NCBI GenBank assembly: GCA_001184205.1
Contig: LBMP01000002.1
Span: forward strand, 514,726-578,725
Length of the DNA: 64,000 nt
Direction: 5' to 3'
DNA from: Desulfocarbo indianensis
GTDB lineage: Bacteria > Desulfobacterota > Desulfarculia > Desulfarculales > Desulfarculaceae
Shown: positions 1 through 8,622 of the stretch, one piece after another
How the letters are laid out: each line of letters starts with the position of its first letter
Numbering within the stretch: position 1 is the stretch's first letter
Position numbers and translations under genes: made by a program
The notes under the pieces: model-generated
The model's database searches: none
What the model saw: only the letters and a program-made list of their open reading frames with translations
Told to the model about the DNA's origin: nothing

Positions 1-26
1 CGCATCCTTGCGTAGGGCGGTGCGTA

Positions 27-1331
27 ATGCTTAGCAACACCTTGGTAGGCGTCATCGGCATCGTTTTGCTGGTGGCGCTCTTCTTCTTGCGCATACCCGT
101 GGCTTACGTCATGGCCCTGGTGGGTTTCGCCGGCTTCGCCTGGGTGCGGGGCCTGGACCCCGGCTTAAGCATTCTGGCCCGGGATATCTACGGGGTGTTT
201 TCCTCCTACGGCCTCACCATCATACCCCTGTTCATCTTCATGGGGCATCTGGCCTATCACGCCGGCATCAGCCGCCGCCTGTACGACACGGCCTATAAAT
301 TCACCGGCTCCACCAGGGGCGGCCTGGCCATGGCCACCATCTGCGCCTGCACCGCCTTCGGCGCGGTGTGCGGCTCCTCGCCGGCCACCGCCGCCACCAT
401 GGCCACGGTGGGCCTGCCCGAGATGCGGCGCTACGGCTATCATCCCGAGCTGGCCACGGGCAGCGTGGCCTCGGGGGGCAGCATGGGCATGCTCATGCCG
501 CCCAGCGTGGTGCTCATCGTTTACGGGGTGCTCACCGAGCAGTCCATCGGCCGGCTGTTCATGGCCGGCGTGGTCCCGGCGGTTTTCATCACCGCGCTTT
601 TCATCGCGGCCATAGCCCTCATGTGCCGCTGGCGGCCGGAATTGGGCCCGGCGGGCCCGCGCCACAGCCTGCTCCAGAAGATGCAGTCGCTGTTCAACCT
701 GATAGAGACCCTGGCCGTTTTTCTCCTGGTGATGGGAGGGCTCTTCCTGGGCTGGTTCACGCCCACCGAGGCCGGCGGGGTGGGGGCCATGGGGGTGCTG
801 CTGGCCGCCCTGGCCCGGCGGCAGATATCCTGGGACGGCTTCTGGCGGGCGGTGGTGGATAGCCTGCGCACCTCCTGCATGGTGCTTTTCCTGGTGGCCG
901 GTGCGGTGATTTTCGGCCACTTCTTGGCGGTCACCGGCATACCCATGGCCGTGGCCGAGGCTATCAGCGGCTTGGACCTGCCGGGCTGGGCGGTTATTTT
1001 CCTCATGGTGCTGGTGTATCTCCTGGGCGGCTGCTTCATAGACGCCCTGGCCCTCATCATGCTCACCATCCCCATCTTCTATCCCATCGTGCTGCGCCTG
1101 GGCTACGATCCCATCTGGTTCGGGGTCATCATCGTGCTGGTCACCCAGATGGGGGTCATCACCCCGCCGGTGGGCATCAACGCCTACGTGGTGAAAGGGG
1201 TGGACACCAGGACTCCCCTGGAGACCATTTTCAAGGGCTGCCTGCCCTTTTTGGGCGCGCTCCTGGCCGGCACCGTGGCCCTGGTTTTCGTGCCGGAGCT
1301 GGTGCTCTGGCTGCCCCGCCTGATGTACTAA
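27..1331 (+). CDS. dctM: TRAP transporter large permease (DctM family)
   Basis: This is the 12-TM large subunit of a TRAP transporter, the sodium-driven channel for carboxylate-type substrates in the inner membrane. The 434 aa length is normal for DctM. The protein is hydrophobic throughout. It has the family signatures GSSPATAATMATVGLPEM near residue 116, GWFTPTEAGGVGAMG in the middle and GVITPPVGINAYVV near residue 376. A TAG at 13-15, in frame with cgc atc ctt gcg, is compatible with the end of the small-subunit gene (dctQ), but too little is visible to annotate it. The binding protein and small subunit would lie outside the window. The family is certain; the substrate is unknown. Confidence 0.95.
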   Translation: MLSNTLVGVIGIVLLVALFFLRIPVAYVMALVGFAGFAWVRGLDPGLSILARDIYGVFSSYGLTIIPLFIFMGHLAYHAGISRRLYDTAYKFTGSTRGGLAMATICACTAFGAVCGSSPATAATMATVGLPEMRRYGYHPELATGSVASGGSMGMLMPPSVVLIVYGVLTEQSIGRLFMAGVVPAVFITALFIAAIALMCRWRPELGPAGPRHSLLQKMQSLFNLIETLAVFLLVMGGLFLGWFTPTEAGGVGAMGVLLAALARRQISWDGFWRAVVDSLRTSCMVLFLVAGAVIFGHFLAVTGIPMAVAEAISGLDLPGWAVIFLMVLVYLLGGCFIDALALIMLTIPIFYPIVLRLGYDPIWFGVIIVLVTQMGVITPPVGINAYVVKGVDTRTPLETIFKGCLPFLGALLAGTVALVFVPELVLWLPRLMY

Positions 1332-1434
1332 GCTACGTCAAGGCCCGAGAGCGGCCAGCAACACAGGGTGCCGCTGGCTGGCGCAGCCGGACGCGCGGCC
1401 CTCGTGAAATATGCGGGCGAGCCAGCCACCATTC

Positions 1435-1473
1435 AGCCGCCGCGCCGCGACTTACAGCCTCGGCGCGGCGGCT
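1435..1473 (+). terminator. GC-rich hairpin after the TRAP permease
   Basis: A perfect 13-bp stem (AGCCGCCGCGCCG at 1435-1447 pairs with 1461-1473) encloses a 13-nt loop. No clean T-tract follows, so it may be a weak terminator of the TRAP operon or a leader structure for the CNNM gene 59 bp downstream. I see no ORF of its own in the 200-bp gap. Confidence 0.5.
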
Positions 1474-1531
1474 CAGTCGTGGTATTCTGCTTTAATCAGC
1501 AGGAGTTTTTTCAATTCCGCGCGGAGGTGCC

Positions 1532-2572
1532 ATGACCACCCTTGTGCTGGCGGTGAGCGTATCCATCGTGGTTTCAGCCTTGTGCTCGCTCTTGGAATCG
1601 GTGCTTTACTCCACCAGGGTCATAACCCTGGAGGCGGCGGCCCATGGGGGGGTCGCCGTGGCCCAGCAGATGAAGCGCCTCAAGGCCGAGGTGGATAAGC
1701 CCCTGGCCGCCATCCTGATCCTGAACACCTTGGCCAACACCGCCGGCGCTTCCCTGGCCGGCTGGGCCGCGGGCCAGATCTGGGGAGCCGGCTCCCTGTG
1801 GGCCTTCTCCCTGTTCTTCACCCTGGCCATCCTGATTTTTTCGGAGATCATTCCCAAGACCGTGGGCGCGGTCTATTGGCGCTATCTGTGGAAAGGCTCG
1901 GTCAAGCCGCTCAGGATAATGGTGATCGCGGTGATGCCGGTCATCTGGCTGACCCAACTCCTCACCCGGCTCATAACCAGGGGCAGGCCCAAGACCCCCA
2001 GCATCAGCGAGGAGGAGATTCTGGCGGCGGCCAAGATGGGCGCCAGCGCCGGCCAGATCAGCAACATGGAGCACGAGCTGATCCGCAACATCATCAGCCT
2101 GGAAGACGTGCGCGCCGGCGACATCATGACCCCGCGCACCGTGCTGTTCACCGTGCAGGCCGATCTGCCCTTGGACCAGGCCCGCGTGCAGGCCAGGGAT
2201 TGGCCCCACAGCCGGGTGCCCCTGGTGGCCGAGGGCCCCGAGGACGTGGTGGGCTATGTGATCAAGGACGAGGTGCTCTCCGCCGGGCCCGGCGCCGCGC
2301 CGGGACCCTTGGCGAATTTGGCCAAGCCGGTGCGCTTCGTGCCGCCCTCGGCCAACGCCCTGGACCTGTTGCAGACCTTTTTGGTTCGCCGCGAGCATCT
2401 CTATCTGGTGGTGGACGAATACGGCGGCATCATGGGCCTCATCACCCTGGAAGACGTGCTGGAATCCCTGGTGGGTTCCGAGATCGTGGACGAACATGAA
2501 ACCGTGGCCGATTTGGCCGAGCTGGCCAGGCGCAGGGCCCTGGCCAAACTGGACCCCACGGAACCTCAATAA
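1532..2572 (+). CDS. CNNM/CorC-type membrane protein (DUF21 + CBS pair)
   Basis: Probable inner-membrane divalent-cation (Mg2+/Co2+) transport or efflux protein of the CNNM/HlyC-CorC superfamily. Residues 1-170 form the DUF21 transmembrane domain, with the conserved FSEIIPKTVG segment. Two CBS motifs follow: the first starts near DIMTPRTVLF (about residue 197), the second ends with EYGGIMGLITLEDVLESLVG (about residue 296). At 346 aa it lacks the C-terminal CorC_HlyC domain of the longer paralogues. A GGAGG lies just before the ATG. The flavoenzyme gene follows after 28 bp, so the two may be co-transcribed. The old name haemolysin for this family has no functional support here. Confidence 0.9.
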   Translation: MTTLVLAVSVSIVVSALCSLLESVLYSTRVITLEAAAHGGVAVAQQMKRLKAEVDKPLAAILILNTLANTAGASLAGWAAGQIWGAGSLWAFSLFFTLAILIFSEIIPKTVGAVYWRYLWKGSVKPLRIMVIAVMPVIWLTQLLTRLITRGRPKTPSISEEEILAAAKMGASAGQISNMEHELIRNIISLEDVRAGDIMTPRTVLFTVQADLPLDQARVQARDWPHSRVPLVAEGPEDVVGYVIKDEVLSAGPGAAPGPLANLAKPVRFVPPSANALDLLQTFLVRREHLYLVVDEYGGIMGLITLEDVLESLVGSEIVDEHETVADLAELARRRALAKLDPTEPQ

Positions 2573-2600
2573 ACGCGCAATCTAAAGCGGGAGCGGATTA

Positions 2601-3968
2601 ATGGCGGAATTCGATCTGGACGTGCTGGTCATCGGCGGCGGCGGCAGCGGGGGCTTCACCGCGGCCACCACTGCTTTGAAAAACGGGGCCAGGGTGGGCA
2701 TGGTGGAGGCCGGCCGCCTGGGAGGCCTGTGCATCCTGGCGGGCTGCATGCCCAGCAAATCGCTTTTGCACAGCGCCGAGGAAACCTTCAAGGCGGGCCT
2801 TTCCGGCCGCCAGGCCTATCAGGAGATAATCGCCCGCAAGCGCGGCGTGGTGGACGGCCTGGCCGGCAACCGCGTGCAGGCGGTGGCCGCCAAGCAGAAA
2901 CAGGGCCTGGTGATTTACGAGGGGCTGGCCAGCTTCGTGGACCCCCACACCGTGCGGGTGGGCGAAAAGACCATCAGCGCGGACAAGCTGGTGATCGCCA
3001 CCGGCAGCCGGGAGTTGCTGGCTCCGGTGCCGGGGCTGGAGGAAACCGGCTATGTTTTCAGCGACGGCCTCATGGAAATGGACGAGTTGCCCGCCTCCAT
3101 GGCCATCCTGGGCGGAGGCACCATCGCCCTGGAGATGGCCCAATACCTCACCCGCATGGGGGTGGCAACCCACGTGATCCAGCGCTCCGACCATCTTCTG
3201 AGCAAGGAGGACCCCCGCATAGGCAAGCTTCTGGAAGCGGCGCTGGCCGAAGAGGGGGCCCAGGTCCACACCGGCACGGACCTCAAGCGGGTGAGCCAGA
3301 CCCCACAGGGCAAGCTCGTGGAATTCGAGCAACAGGGCAAGCCCAGCCGGATCACGGTGGACGAGATTCTGGTGGCCTTTGGCCGGGGGCCCAACAGCCG
3401 GGGGCTCAACCTGGAGGCGGCGGGAGTGGAAACCCGCAAGGGCGCGGTGACGGTGGACCGGCGGATGCGGACCAGCGCGCCCCATATCTTCGCGGCCGGC
3501 GACGTCACCGGGCACAAAATGGTGGTGAACCTGGCGGTATTGCAGGGCGAGGTGGCCGGCCACAACGCCACCCGGCCCGACCCCCGCGAGATCGACGACC
3601 GGGTGCTGCCCTGGGCCATATTCAGCGAGCCCGAGGTGGCCCGGGTGGGGCTGGGCAAGGCGGAATGCCAGGCGGCGGGGCTGGATTTCCTGGAGGCCGA
3701 CTACGACCTGGAGAGCATGGGGGTGGCCCGCACCTATCCCCGGCCGCCCAAGGGATTCATGACCATGCGCGCGGAAAAGGCCAGCGGCCGGATTCTGGGC
3801 GCCGATCTGGTGGCCCCCCAGGCCTCGCTCATGATTCACGAGGTGGCCGTGGCCATGCGCCTGGGCGGCTCTGCCCAGGACATCGCCGACCTGCCCTATA
3901 TTCACCCCTGCCTGGCCGAATTGGTGAACCTTTGCGCCTACCGTTTGGCCCGCATGGTTGCGAAATAA
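2601..3968 (+). CDS. FAD-dependent pyridine nucleotide-disulfide oxidoreductase (Lpd/MerA-like)
   Basis: Class I flavoprotein disulfide reductase, 455 aa, the usual length for dihydrolipoamide dehydrogenases. It shows an N-terminal FAD Rossmann motif (VIGGGGSGGFTAA, residues 10-22), the redox-active pair C44/C49 in CILAGCMPSK, and a second Rossmann motif (AILGGGTIALEMA, about 170) for NAD(P)H. It also has the AAGDVTG FAD-binding segment and a C-terminal dimerisation domain ending in IHPCLAE. There H435 and E440 form the catalytic His-Glu pair, so it should be an active dithiol oxidoreductase. No 2-oxoacid dehydrogenase or glycine-cleavage genes are nearby, so the partner is unknown. A soluble pyridine nucleotide or mercuric-reductase-like role remains possible. 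Confidence 0.9.
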   Translation: MAEFDLDVLVIGGGGSGGFTAATTALKNGARVGMVEAGRLGGLCILAGCMPSKSLLHSAEETFKAGLSGRQAYQEIIARKRGVVDGLAGNRVQAVAAKQKQGLVIYEGLASFVDPHTVRVGEKTISADKLVIATGSRELLAPVPGLEETGYVFSDGLMEMDELPASMAILGGGTIALEMAQYLTRMGVATHVIQRSDHLLSKEDPRIGKLLEAALAEEGAQVHTGTDLKRVSQTPQGKLVEFEQQGKPSRITVDEILVAFGRGPNSRGLNLEAAGVETRKGAVTVDRRMRTSAPHIFAAGDVTGHKMVVNLAVLQGEVAGHNATRPDPREIDDRVLPWAIFSEPEVARVGLGKAECQAAGLDFLEADYDLESMGVARTYPRPPKGFMTMRAEKASGRILGADLVAPQASLMIHEVAVAMRLGGSAQDIADLPYIHPCLAELVNLCAYRLARMVAK

Positions 3969-3996
3969 ACCGCGGCCAGACTTCAGCCAAAGTGAA

Positions 3997-4021
3997 AGCG
4001 CCCCGCGGTTTGCGGGGCGCT
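3997..4021 (-). terminator. Terminator hairpin between convergent genes
   Basis: A perfect 10-bp stem (AGCGCCCCGC, 3997-4006, pairs with 4012-4021) has a 5-nt loop. On the minus strand it is followed by TTTCACTTT, so it best fits the end of the minus-strand gene cluster. It may also stop the flavoenzyme transcript. Confidence 0.65.
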
Positions 4022-4146
4022 CAGGCTGCCGATAAAACCCCATCTGCGTCGTTGCTGCGGAAAAGGCTGAAACTCAGGTAGGTCCAACTACGCTTCATTC
4101 CAGCCTTTTTCTCGCGCCTAGCATCCGGGGCTTTCTGGGCAGCCTG
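4022..4146 (-). repeat. 125-bp palindromic dispersed repeat, copy A
   Basis: The element is an imperfect palindrome with about 20-bp terminal inverted repeats (CAGGCTGCCGATAAAACCCC at 4022-4041 against GGGGCTTTCTGGGCAGCCTG at 4127-4146). It also has an inner AAAAGGCT/AGCCTTTT pair. It is about 93% identical, in opposite orientation, to 23177-23301. The similarity continues a further 16-17 bp beyond one end (to 4162 here, to 23160 in copy B). It sits in the 3' gap between convergent genes. It carries no transposase and no credible ORF. I interpret it as a MITE- or REP-like element. Confidence 0.85.
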
Positions 4147-4184
4147 GTCAGCTTGGCTTGTCAGGCTTTTATCGGACGGGCGGC

Positions 4185-4901
4185 TCAGTTGGCCTTGGCC
4201 ACTTGGGCCGGGTCCACGCCCAGGGCCACCAGGCGGCCGCGCGCGAAATCCAGGGCGCGGGGGGTGGGCGGCTGGGCCACTGCCTCGCGATAGGTCTGGA
4301 TGGCCGCCTGCTTGTCGCCGGCGGCTTCCTGGGCCCTGGCCAGGTCCAGGCGGAAGGAATTGCCCAGGGCCGGGCCGGCCTCTTTCATGGCGCTCTGATA
4401 GGCGCTGGCCGCCTCGCTGAATTTCTTCTGGCCTTCCAGGCTGAGGCCCAAGCCGTGCCAGGCCAGGGGAAGCATGGCCGCCGGCAGGTCGGGTTCCTCG
4501 CACAAGTCGTTAAGCACCTTTTCCGCCTCGGCGTATTTGCCTTGCTCCAGGAGCATGTCGCCCAGGGCCAGGCGGGCCTGGATGCCCGCCGGGGTGGCCC
4601 CGTATTGCTCCACCACCTTGGCCAGGCTTTCCCTGGCGGCTTTTTCCTGGGCGGGATCGGCCTTGCCTTCCACGCCCTTGGCATAGTTCTCAAAGGAGTT
4701 GGCCAGGGCGTTGGCCGCCTGATTCTGTCGGTAATCGAAATACGCGCCAAGGCCTACCCAGGCTCCCACCGCCAGGACCAGCGCTGCCGCGATCCCGATA
4801 ATGATTTTGGCGTTGTCGCGGCCCCAATTGACGGCCCGTTCGGAAAAGGTGAGGAACTCGTCGGGTTCCTTTAACAGCTTTTTGCGGTTGATCTTGGCCA
4901 T
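4185..4901 (-). CDS. Membrane-anchored TPR protein (YfgM-like)
   Basis: 238 aa protein with a short cytoplasmic N-terminus, one transmembrane helix (about residues 32-54) and a periplasmic tail of TPR-like helices (motifs such as ARLALGDMLLEQGKYAEAEKV). This is the layout of the YfgM/TPR_21 family, which associates with the Sec translocon and periplasmic chaperones in enterobacteria. That role is only suggested here. The ATG at 4901 has an AAGGA six bases upstream. It starts 15 bp after the ROK kinase stop and is the last gene of the minus-strand run, followed by repeat copy A and a terminator hairpin. Confidence 0.75.
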   Translation of the reverse strand: MAKINRKKLLKEPDEFLTFSERAVNWGRDNAKIIIGIAAALVLAVGAWVGLGAYFDYRQNQAANALANSFENYAKGVEGKADPAQEKAARESLAKVVEQYGATPAGIQARLALGDMLLEQGKYAEAEKVLNDLCEEPDLPAAMLPLAWHGLGLSLEGQKKFSEAASAYQSAMKEAGPALGNSFRLDLARAQEAAGDKQAAIQTYREAVAQPPTPRALDFARGRLVALGVDPAQVAKAN

Positions 4902-4916
4902 GCGCGTTCCTTTTCT

Positions 4917-5843
4917 TTAGAGAGGATTGTCCCGGACCATGGCCGCCGCGCCCATGAGGGGGGCGTCGTCGCCCAGCTGGGACCGGCGAATCTCCATCCG
5001 TTGGGGGTCCACCAAACGGAGGCGGTCGCACATCTCCTCGTGAGCGGCCGGAGCCATGAGCGGCCACGCCGCCGAGACCCCGCCGCCGATGATGATCAAA
5101 TCCAGGCCGGTGAAGGCCGCCACGTTGGCGAAGGCCCGGCCCAGGGCCCGGCCCGCCTGGGCCAATAGCTCCAGGGCCAGTTCATCGCCGCTCTCGGCCG
5201 CCTGGGTGAGGCGGTTTACCCCGGCGCCCCGCTCCAGCGCGGTGGGCCGGCCCTGCTCGTGGGCCTCCCGGATCAGGCCCTTTAGCCCGGTGGCCGAGGC
5301 GTAGGCCTCCACGCAGCCCCTGGCGCCGCAGCCGCACAGGCGGCCGCCGCTCACCGCCAGGGTGTGGCCCAATTCACCGCCGGTGCCCAGGGGGCCCACC
5401 ACCACGCGGCCGCCGATTATGAGTCCGCCGCCCACCCCGGTGCCCAGGGTGAAACAGGCCAAGTCGCGGCCCGCCCCCGCCCCGAAGCGGTGCTCGCCCA
5501 GGGCGTAGCAATTGGCGTCGTTTTCCACCAGGGCCGGCAGCCCCAGAGCCCGGCCCACCTCCCGGGCCAGGGGGAAGTCCCGCCAGGCCGGCAGGTTGGG
5601 GGAATTCAAGATGATTCCCTGGGGCCGCTCTATGATTCCGGGGCTGGCCACCCCCACGGCGGCCGGCCGCGGCCCCTGGGCCAGCAATTCGGCGGCCGCT
5701 GCCTGCAAATTTTCCAGCCAGGGCCCAGGGCCCAGCGGGGCTTGGGTGGCGAAACGCTCCCTGGCCAGCAGGCCGCTTTCATCCACCAGGCCCAGGCGGG
5801 TGTTGGTGCCGCCCAGGTCTATGCCCAGCCAGGCCTGGTCCAT
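4917..5843 (-). CDS. ROK-family sugar kinase (glucokinase-like)
   Basis: 308 aa ROK-family kinase that phosphorylates a hexose, most likely glucose or an N-acyl hexosamine, in the cytoplasm. The N-terminal phosphate loop is DLGGTNTR (residues 9-16). The centre has ENDANCYALGEHRFGAG and GTGVGGGLIIGG, and the ROK zinc motif is CGCGARGCVE. No N-terminal helix-turn-helix is present, so it is an enzyme rather than a repressor. The ATG at 5843 has GGAGA upstream. The gene lies 9 bp after the nucleotide-sugar dehydrogenase and 15 bp before the TPR gene, which suggests one transcript and a link to sugar-nucleotide supply. Confidence 0.9.
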   Translation of the reverse strand: MDQAWLGIDLGGTNTRLGLVDESGLLARERFATQAPLGPGPWLENLQAAAAELLAQGPRPAAVGVASPGIIERPQGIILNSPNLPAWRDFPLAREVGRALGLPALVENDANCYALGEHRFGAGAGRDLACFTLGTGVGGGLIIGGRVVVGPLGTGGELGHTLAVSGGRLCGCGARGCVEAYASATGLKGLIREAHEQGRPTALERGAGVNRLTQAAESGDELALELLAQAGRALGRAFANVAAFTGLDLIIIGGGVSAAWPLMAPAAHEEMCDRLRLVDPQRMEIRRSQLGDDAPLMGAAAMVRDNPL

Positions 5844-5852
5844 GGCCGTCTC

Positions 5853-7499
5853 CTATTTGGCGTCACGCACCTCGTCCTTGATGCGCTTCACGTGGCCGCG
5901 GCCCATGCCCTTGACCTCGCAGCCCAGCTCGAAATAGCGCTTTATCTTGGCGTCGTCCAGGATTCCGAAGCAATCCACCACCGCCACCGGGCCGCCGGCT
6001 TTCTCCACCAGCCAATCCGGCTCCAGGGCCAGGTATTCGGAATGCCGCACGGCCAGCACCACGGCGTCGGCGTCCTTGAGGCTGCCGGCCAGGTCCTGGG
6101 AAACGCGCAGGGAGGTCAGCTCCTCCTGGTTGCGGAAGAAGCGGCCCCGGCTCTTGCCCGGCGCGGGATAGGAGTCTTGCTTCTCGAATTCCCACCAGCG
6201 CAGCACGTAGGGATCATGCACCTTCAGGTTGGCGCCCATCTCGGCCAGTTTGCGCACCACCAGCTCGGAGCCGGAATAGCGGGTGTCTCCCACGTCCTCG
6301 CGGTAGGCCGCGCCCAAGACCACCACCTGGCTGGCGGCCACGATGCGGCCCATGTTGCGCAGGGCGTCGCGCACCAGCTCGGCCGCGTGCAGGGCCCGCC
6401 GGTCGTTGACGTTGATGGCCAACGGCGTGATCTCAAACAGCTTGTTCTGGAAGCCCATGAGGTGATGGTAGGCCCACACCCCCAGGCCGCCGTCCTTGGG
6501 CAGGCAATAGCCGCCGATGCCCGGACCGGGGAAAATCAGGTTGGAATGGGTGGGCCGCACCTTGATGGCCTCGATGACCTTGACGATGTCCACCCCGTTG
6601 CGCTCGGCGAACAGCGACCATTCGTCCATGAAGGCCAGGATGCTGGCCCGGAAGCTGTTTTCCACGATCTTGGTGGTCTCGCTCTCGATGGGCCGGTCCA
6701 GCACGGTCAGGGGGAATTCCTTGGTGTTCAGCACCTCGGTGAGGAACTTTTCCACCCGCGCCCGGCTCTCGGCGTTGATGCCGCTGCATACCCGCCAGAA
6801 ATCCCGGATGCTGCGCACGTATTCGCGGCCGGGCATCACCCGCTCGAAGCTGTGCGACAAGAGGGGCTCCCCTTCGATGCCGCGCGCGCGGAAGGCTTTT
6901 TTCATGATGGGGTAGGCCACGTATTCGGTGGTGCCCGGCGGCACGGTGGTTTCGATCAAGACCATGCAGGCGGGAGGTATGTGCTGGGCGATGACCTTGA
7001 GGCTTTCCTCCAGGGCGCGCATCTCCACGGTGCCCTGGGTCACGTCGGCCAGGGCTTCCTTGGAGTAATCGCACTGCACGTCCACCACCACCACGTCGGC
7101 GTGCTTCAGGGCGTCGAAGGAGAAGCTGGCGGTGAGGGTGCCCTTTTCTTTCACGCAGCGCCGGATGACCACGTCCACCTCGGGGTCCTCGGCCTTGACC
7201 GGCGCCTCGCCCCGGTTGAGATAGGGTATTTTCCAATAGCTGCGGGTGCTGGGCCGCTGCATGCCGATCACGAACTTGCCCGGCTTGCCGTCGGCGTTTT
7301 CGCTGTCGGCCACCACCGCCGCCATGACCGCGCCCACGAACCCCACGCCCATGACCACCACGATCTCGCGGCCCAGTTCGCGCTGCTGGGCCACCAGCTC
7401 CGCCAGCCGGCGGTTTTCCTTCTCATAATCCTTGGGGGTGGGTAGCTCGAAAACTTCGCCCTCGGGGCTTACCGATACTTTTTTTTTCTCGGGGCTCAC
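5853..7499 (-). CDS. UDP-sugar 6-dehydrogenase family protein (UDP-GlcNAc/ManNAc type)
   Basis: Nucleotide-sugar dehydrogenase that would oxidise the C6 hydroxyl of a UDP-hexose or UDP-HexNAc to a uronate, feeding envelope polysaccharide. The NAD-binding motif is VVMGVGFVGAVMAA (about residue 46). The catalytic cysteine is in GGYCLPKDGG (about residue 332). At 548 aa it is about 100 residues longer than typical WecC/Ugd enzymes. The extra length includes a charged N-terminus and an insert before the NAD domain is completed. The GTG start at 7499 has AGGAG about 9 bases upstream. It heads the three-gene run with ROK kinase and TPR protein. The exact substrate cannot be told from motifs. Confidence 0.85.
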   Translation of the reverse strand: MSPEKKKVSVSPEGEVFELPTPKDYEKENRRLAELVAQQRELGREIVVVMGVGFVGAVMAAVVADSENADGKPGKFVIGMQRPSTRSYWKIPYLNRGEAPVKAEDPEVDVVIRRCVKEKGTLTASFSFDALKHADVVVVDVQCDYSKEALADVTQGTVEMRALEESLKVIAQHIPPACMVLIETTVPPGTTEYVAYPIMKKAFRARGIEGEPLLSHSFERVMPGREYVRSIRDFWRVCSGINAESRARVEKFLTEVLNTKEFPLTVLDRPIESETTKIVENSFRASILAFMDEWSLFAERNGVDIVKVIEAIKVRPTHSNLIFPGPGIGGYCLPKDGGLGVWAYHHLMGFQNKLFEITPLAINVNDRRALHAAELVRDALRNMGRIVAASQVVVLGAAYREDVGDTRYSGSELVVRKLAEMGANLKVHDPYVLRWWEFEKQDSYPAPGKSRGRFFRNQEELTSLRVSQDLAGSLKDADAVVLAVRHSEYLALEPDWLVEKAGGPVAVVDCFGILDDAKIKRYFELGCEVKGMGRGHVKRIKDEVRDAK

Positions 7500-7540
7500 C
7501 GCCTGTCGCTCCTGGTAGGTTGTTGATTTTAATTACTACT

Positions 7541-7567
7541 AGACCCGGTCGCCTAGGGGCCGGGTCT
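7541..7567 (-). terminator. Terminator-like hairpin after the epimerase gene
   Basis: AGACCCGG (7541-7548) pairs with CCGGGTCT (7560-7567), extendable by two more pairs. It lies downstream of the minus-strand epimerase and upstream of the dehydrogenase. No strong T-tract is present. Confidence 0.45.
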
Positions 7568-7616
7568 TAAGTGCCAATTAATACCCGGCGGGGGCTTTCC
7601 AGTCAAGGCGCCGATC

Positions 7617-8546
7617 TTATTTGCGATGGGCCGCCGCATCGCCCAGCAGGTCCTCCAGGGCGGCGCGCAGGTCCGGGAAATGAAAGTCGAAACCCGCTTC
7701 GGTGAGTTTACCCGGCAGCACCCGCTGCCCTTCCAGAAGCACCGAGCCGAACTCGCCCAGCATGAGCTTGACCGCCAGGCCGGGGGCCGGCAAGATGGCC
7801 GGCTTGCCCAGGGTTTTGGCCAGGGCCTTGGTCAGCTCCCGGTTGGTGACCGGTTGGGGAGCCGTGCAATTGACCGGGCCGGAGAGGTTTTTGTCTTCCA
7901 GGCAAAACAGGATGGCCCGCACCAGGTCCATTTGGTGAATCCAGGAAAACCATTGCCGGCCCGAACCCAGCTTGCCGCCCAGGCCCTTTTTGAAAACGGG
8001 CAGCATCTGGCCCAAAGCGCCGCCCTCCGAGCCCAGCACGATGCCGAAGCGGGTGACGGCCACCCGCGCTCCCAGGTCCCGGGCCTTGAGGGCCTCGGCT
8101 TCCCAATCCTGACAGAGCCGGGCCAGGAAATCGCCGCCGGGGGGCGAGGATTCGCTCAATTCCTCATCGCCGCAAAAGCCGTAATAGCCCACCGCCGAGG
8201 CGCTGATAAGCACCGGCGGCGCTTCTGATTCGCGCCCGGCCATGGCTTCCACCAGATTCCGGGTGGTGTTAATCCGGCTGGAGCGCAGGAGTTCCTTGTA
8301 GTCGTCATCCCAGCGGCCGAAGATGGAAGCGCCGGCCAGGTTGATGAAGCCCTGGTAGCGGGCCGCCTCCTTCTGCCAGGGCCCCGGCTGGGTGGGGTCG
8401 CCGAGGGTGTGGCCTATGCCCTTGGGCAGGGACTGGGCCGCGCCGGCGCTGCGCGAAAGCACCGTGGCCCCATGCCCGGCGTTCTGCAATATCCGGCATA
8501 GGGTTTTGCCCACAAAGCCGCTGCCGCCGGTGATGAATACTTCCAT
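7617..8546 (-). CDS. TIGR01777-family NAD-dependent epimerase (YfcH-like)
   Basis: 309 aa extended short-chain dehydrogenase-like protein. It has the N-terminal nucleotide-binding motif FITGGSGFVGKTLCRIL and the family-typical stretches NLAGASIFGRWDDDYK, SASAVGYYG and RFGIVLGSEGGALGQMLP. It ends with the C-terminal DUF1731-like segment (PAPGLAVKLMLGEFGSVLLEGQRVLPGKL). The length is normal for the TIGR01777 family. The substrate is unknown for most members. The SDR tyrosine is in VGYYG. It is set apart from the dehydrogenase cluster by a hairpin and from the upstream reductase by about 75 bp. Confidence 0.88.
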   Translation of the reverse strand: MEVFITGGSGFVGKTLCRILQNAGHGATVLSRSAGAAQSLPKGIGHTLGDPTQPGPWQKEAARYQGFINLAGASIFGRWDDDYKELLRSSRINTTRNLVEAMAGRESEAPPVLISASAVGYYGFCGDEELSESSPPGGDFLARLCQDWEAEALKARDLGARVAVTRFGIVLGSEGGALGQMLPVFKKGLGGKLGSGRQWFSWIHQMDLVRAILFCLEDKNLSGPVNCTAPQPVTNRELTKALAKTLGKPAILPAPGLAVKLMLGEFGSVLLEGQRVLPGKLTEAGFDFHFPDLRAALEDLLGDAAAHRK

Positions 8547-8622
8547 GCCCGCCTCCCGGAAGCGTATGAGGAGTTAATCCCTGAACCTCATTGTAAGCCC
8601 CGGAGGGCGGCTTTCCCAGCGG

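Noticed and set aside
1-26. Possible end of a dctQ gene
   Set aside because: Only four codons and a stop are visible, too little to support a feature.
5364-7445. 693-codon open frame on the plus strand opposite the ROK kinase and nucleotide-sugar dehydrogenase
   Set aside because: Low-complexity composition and no motif; both minus-strand genes are unambiguous.
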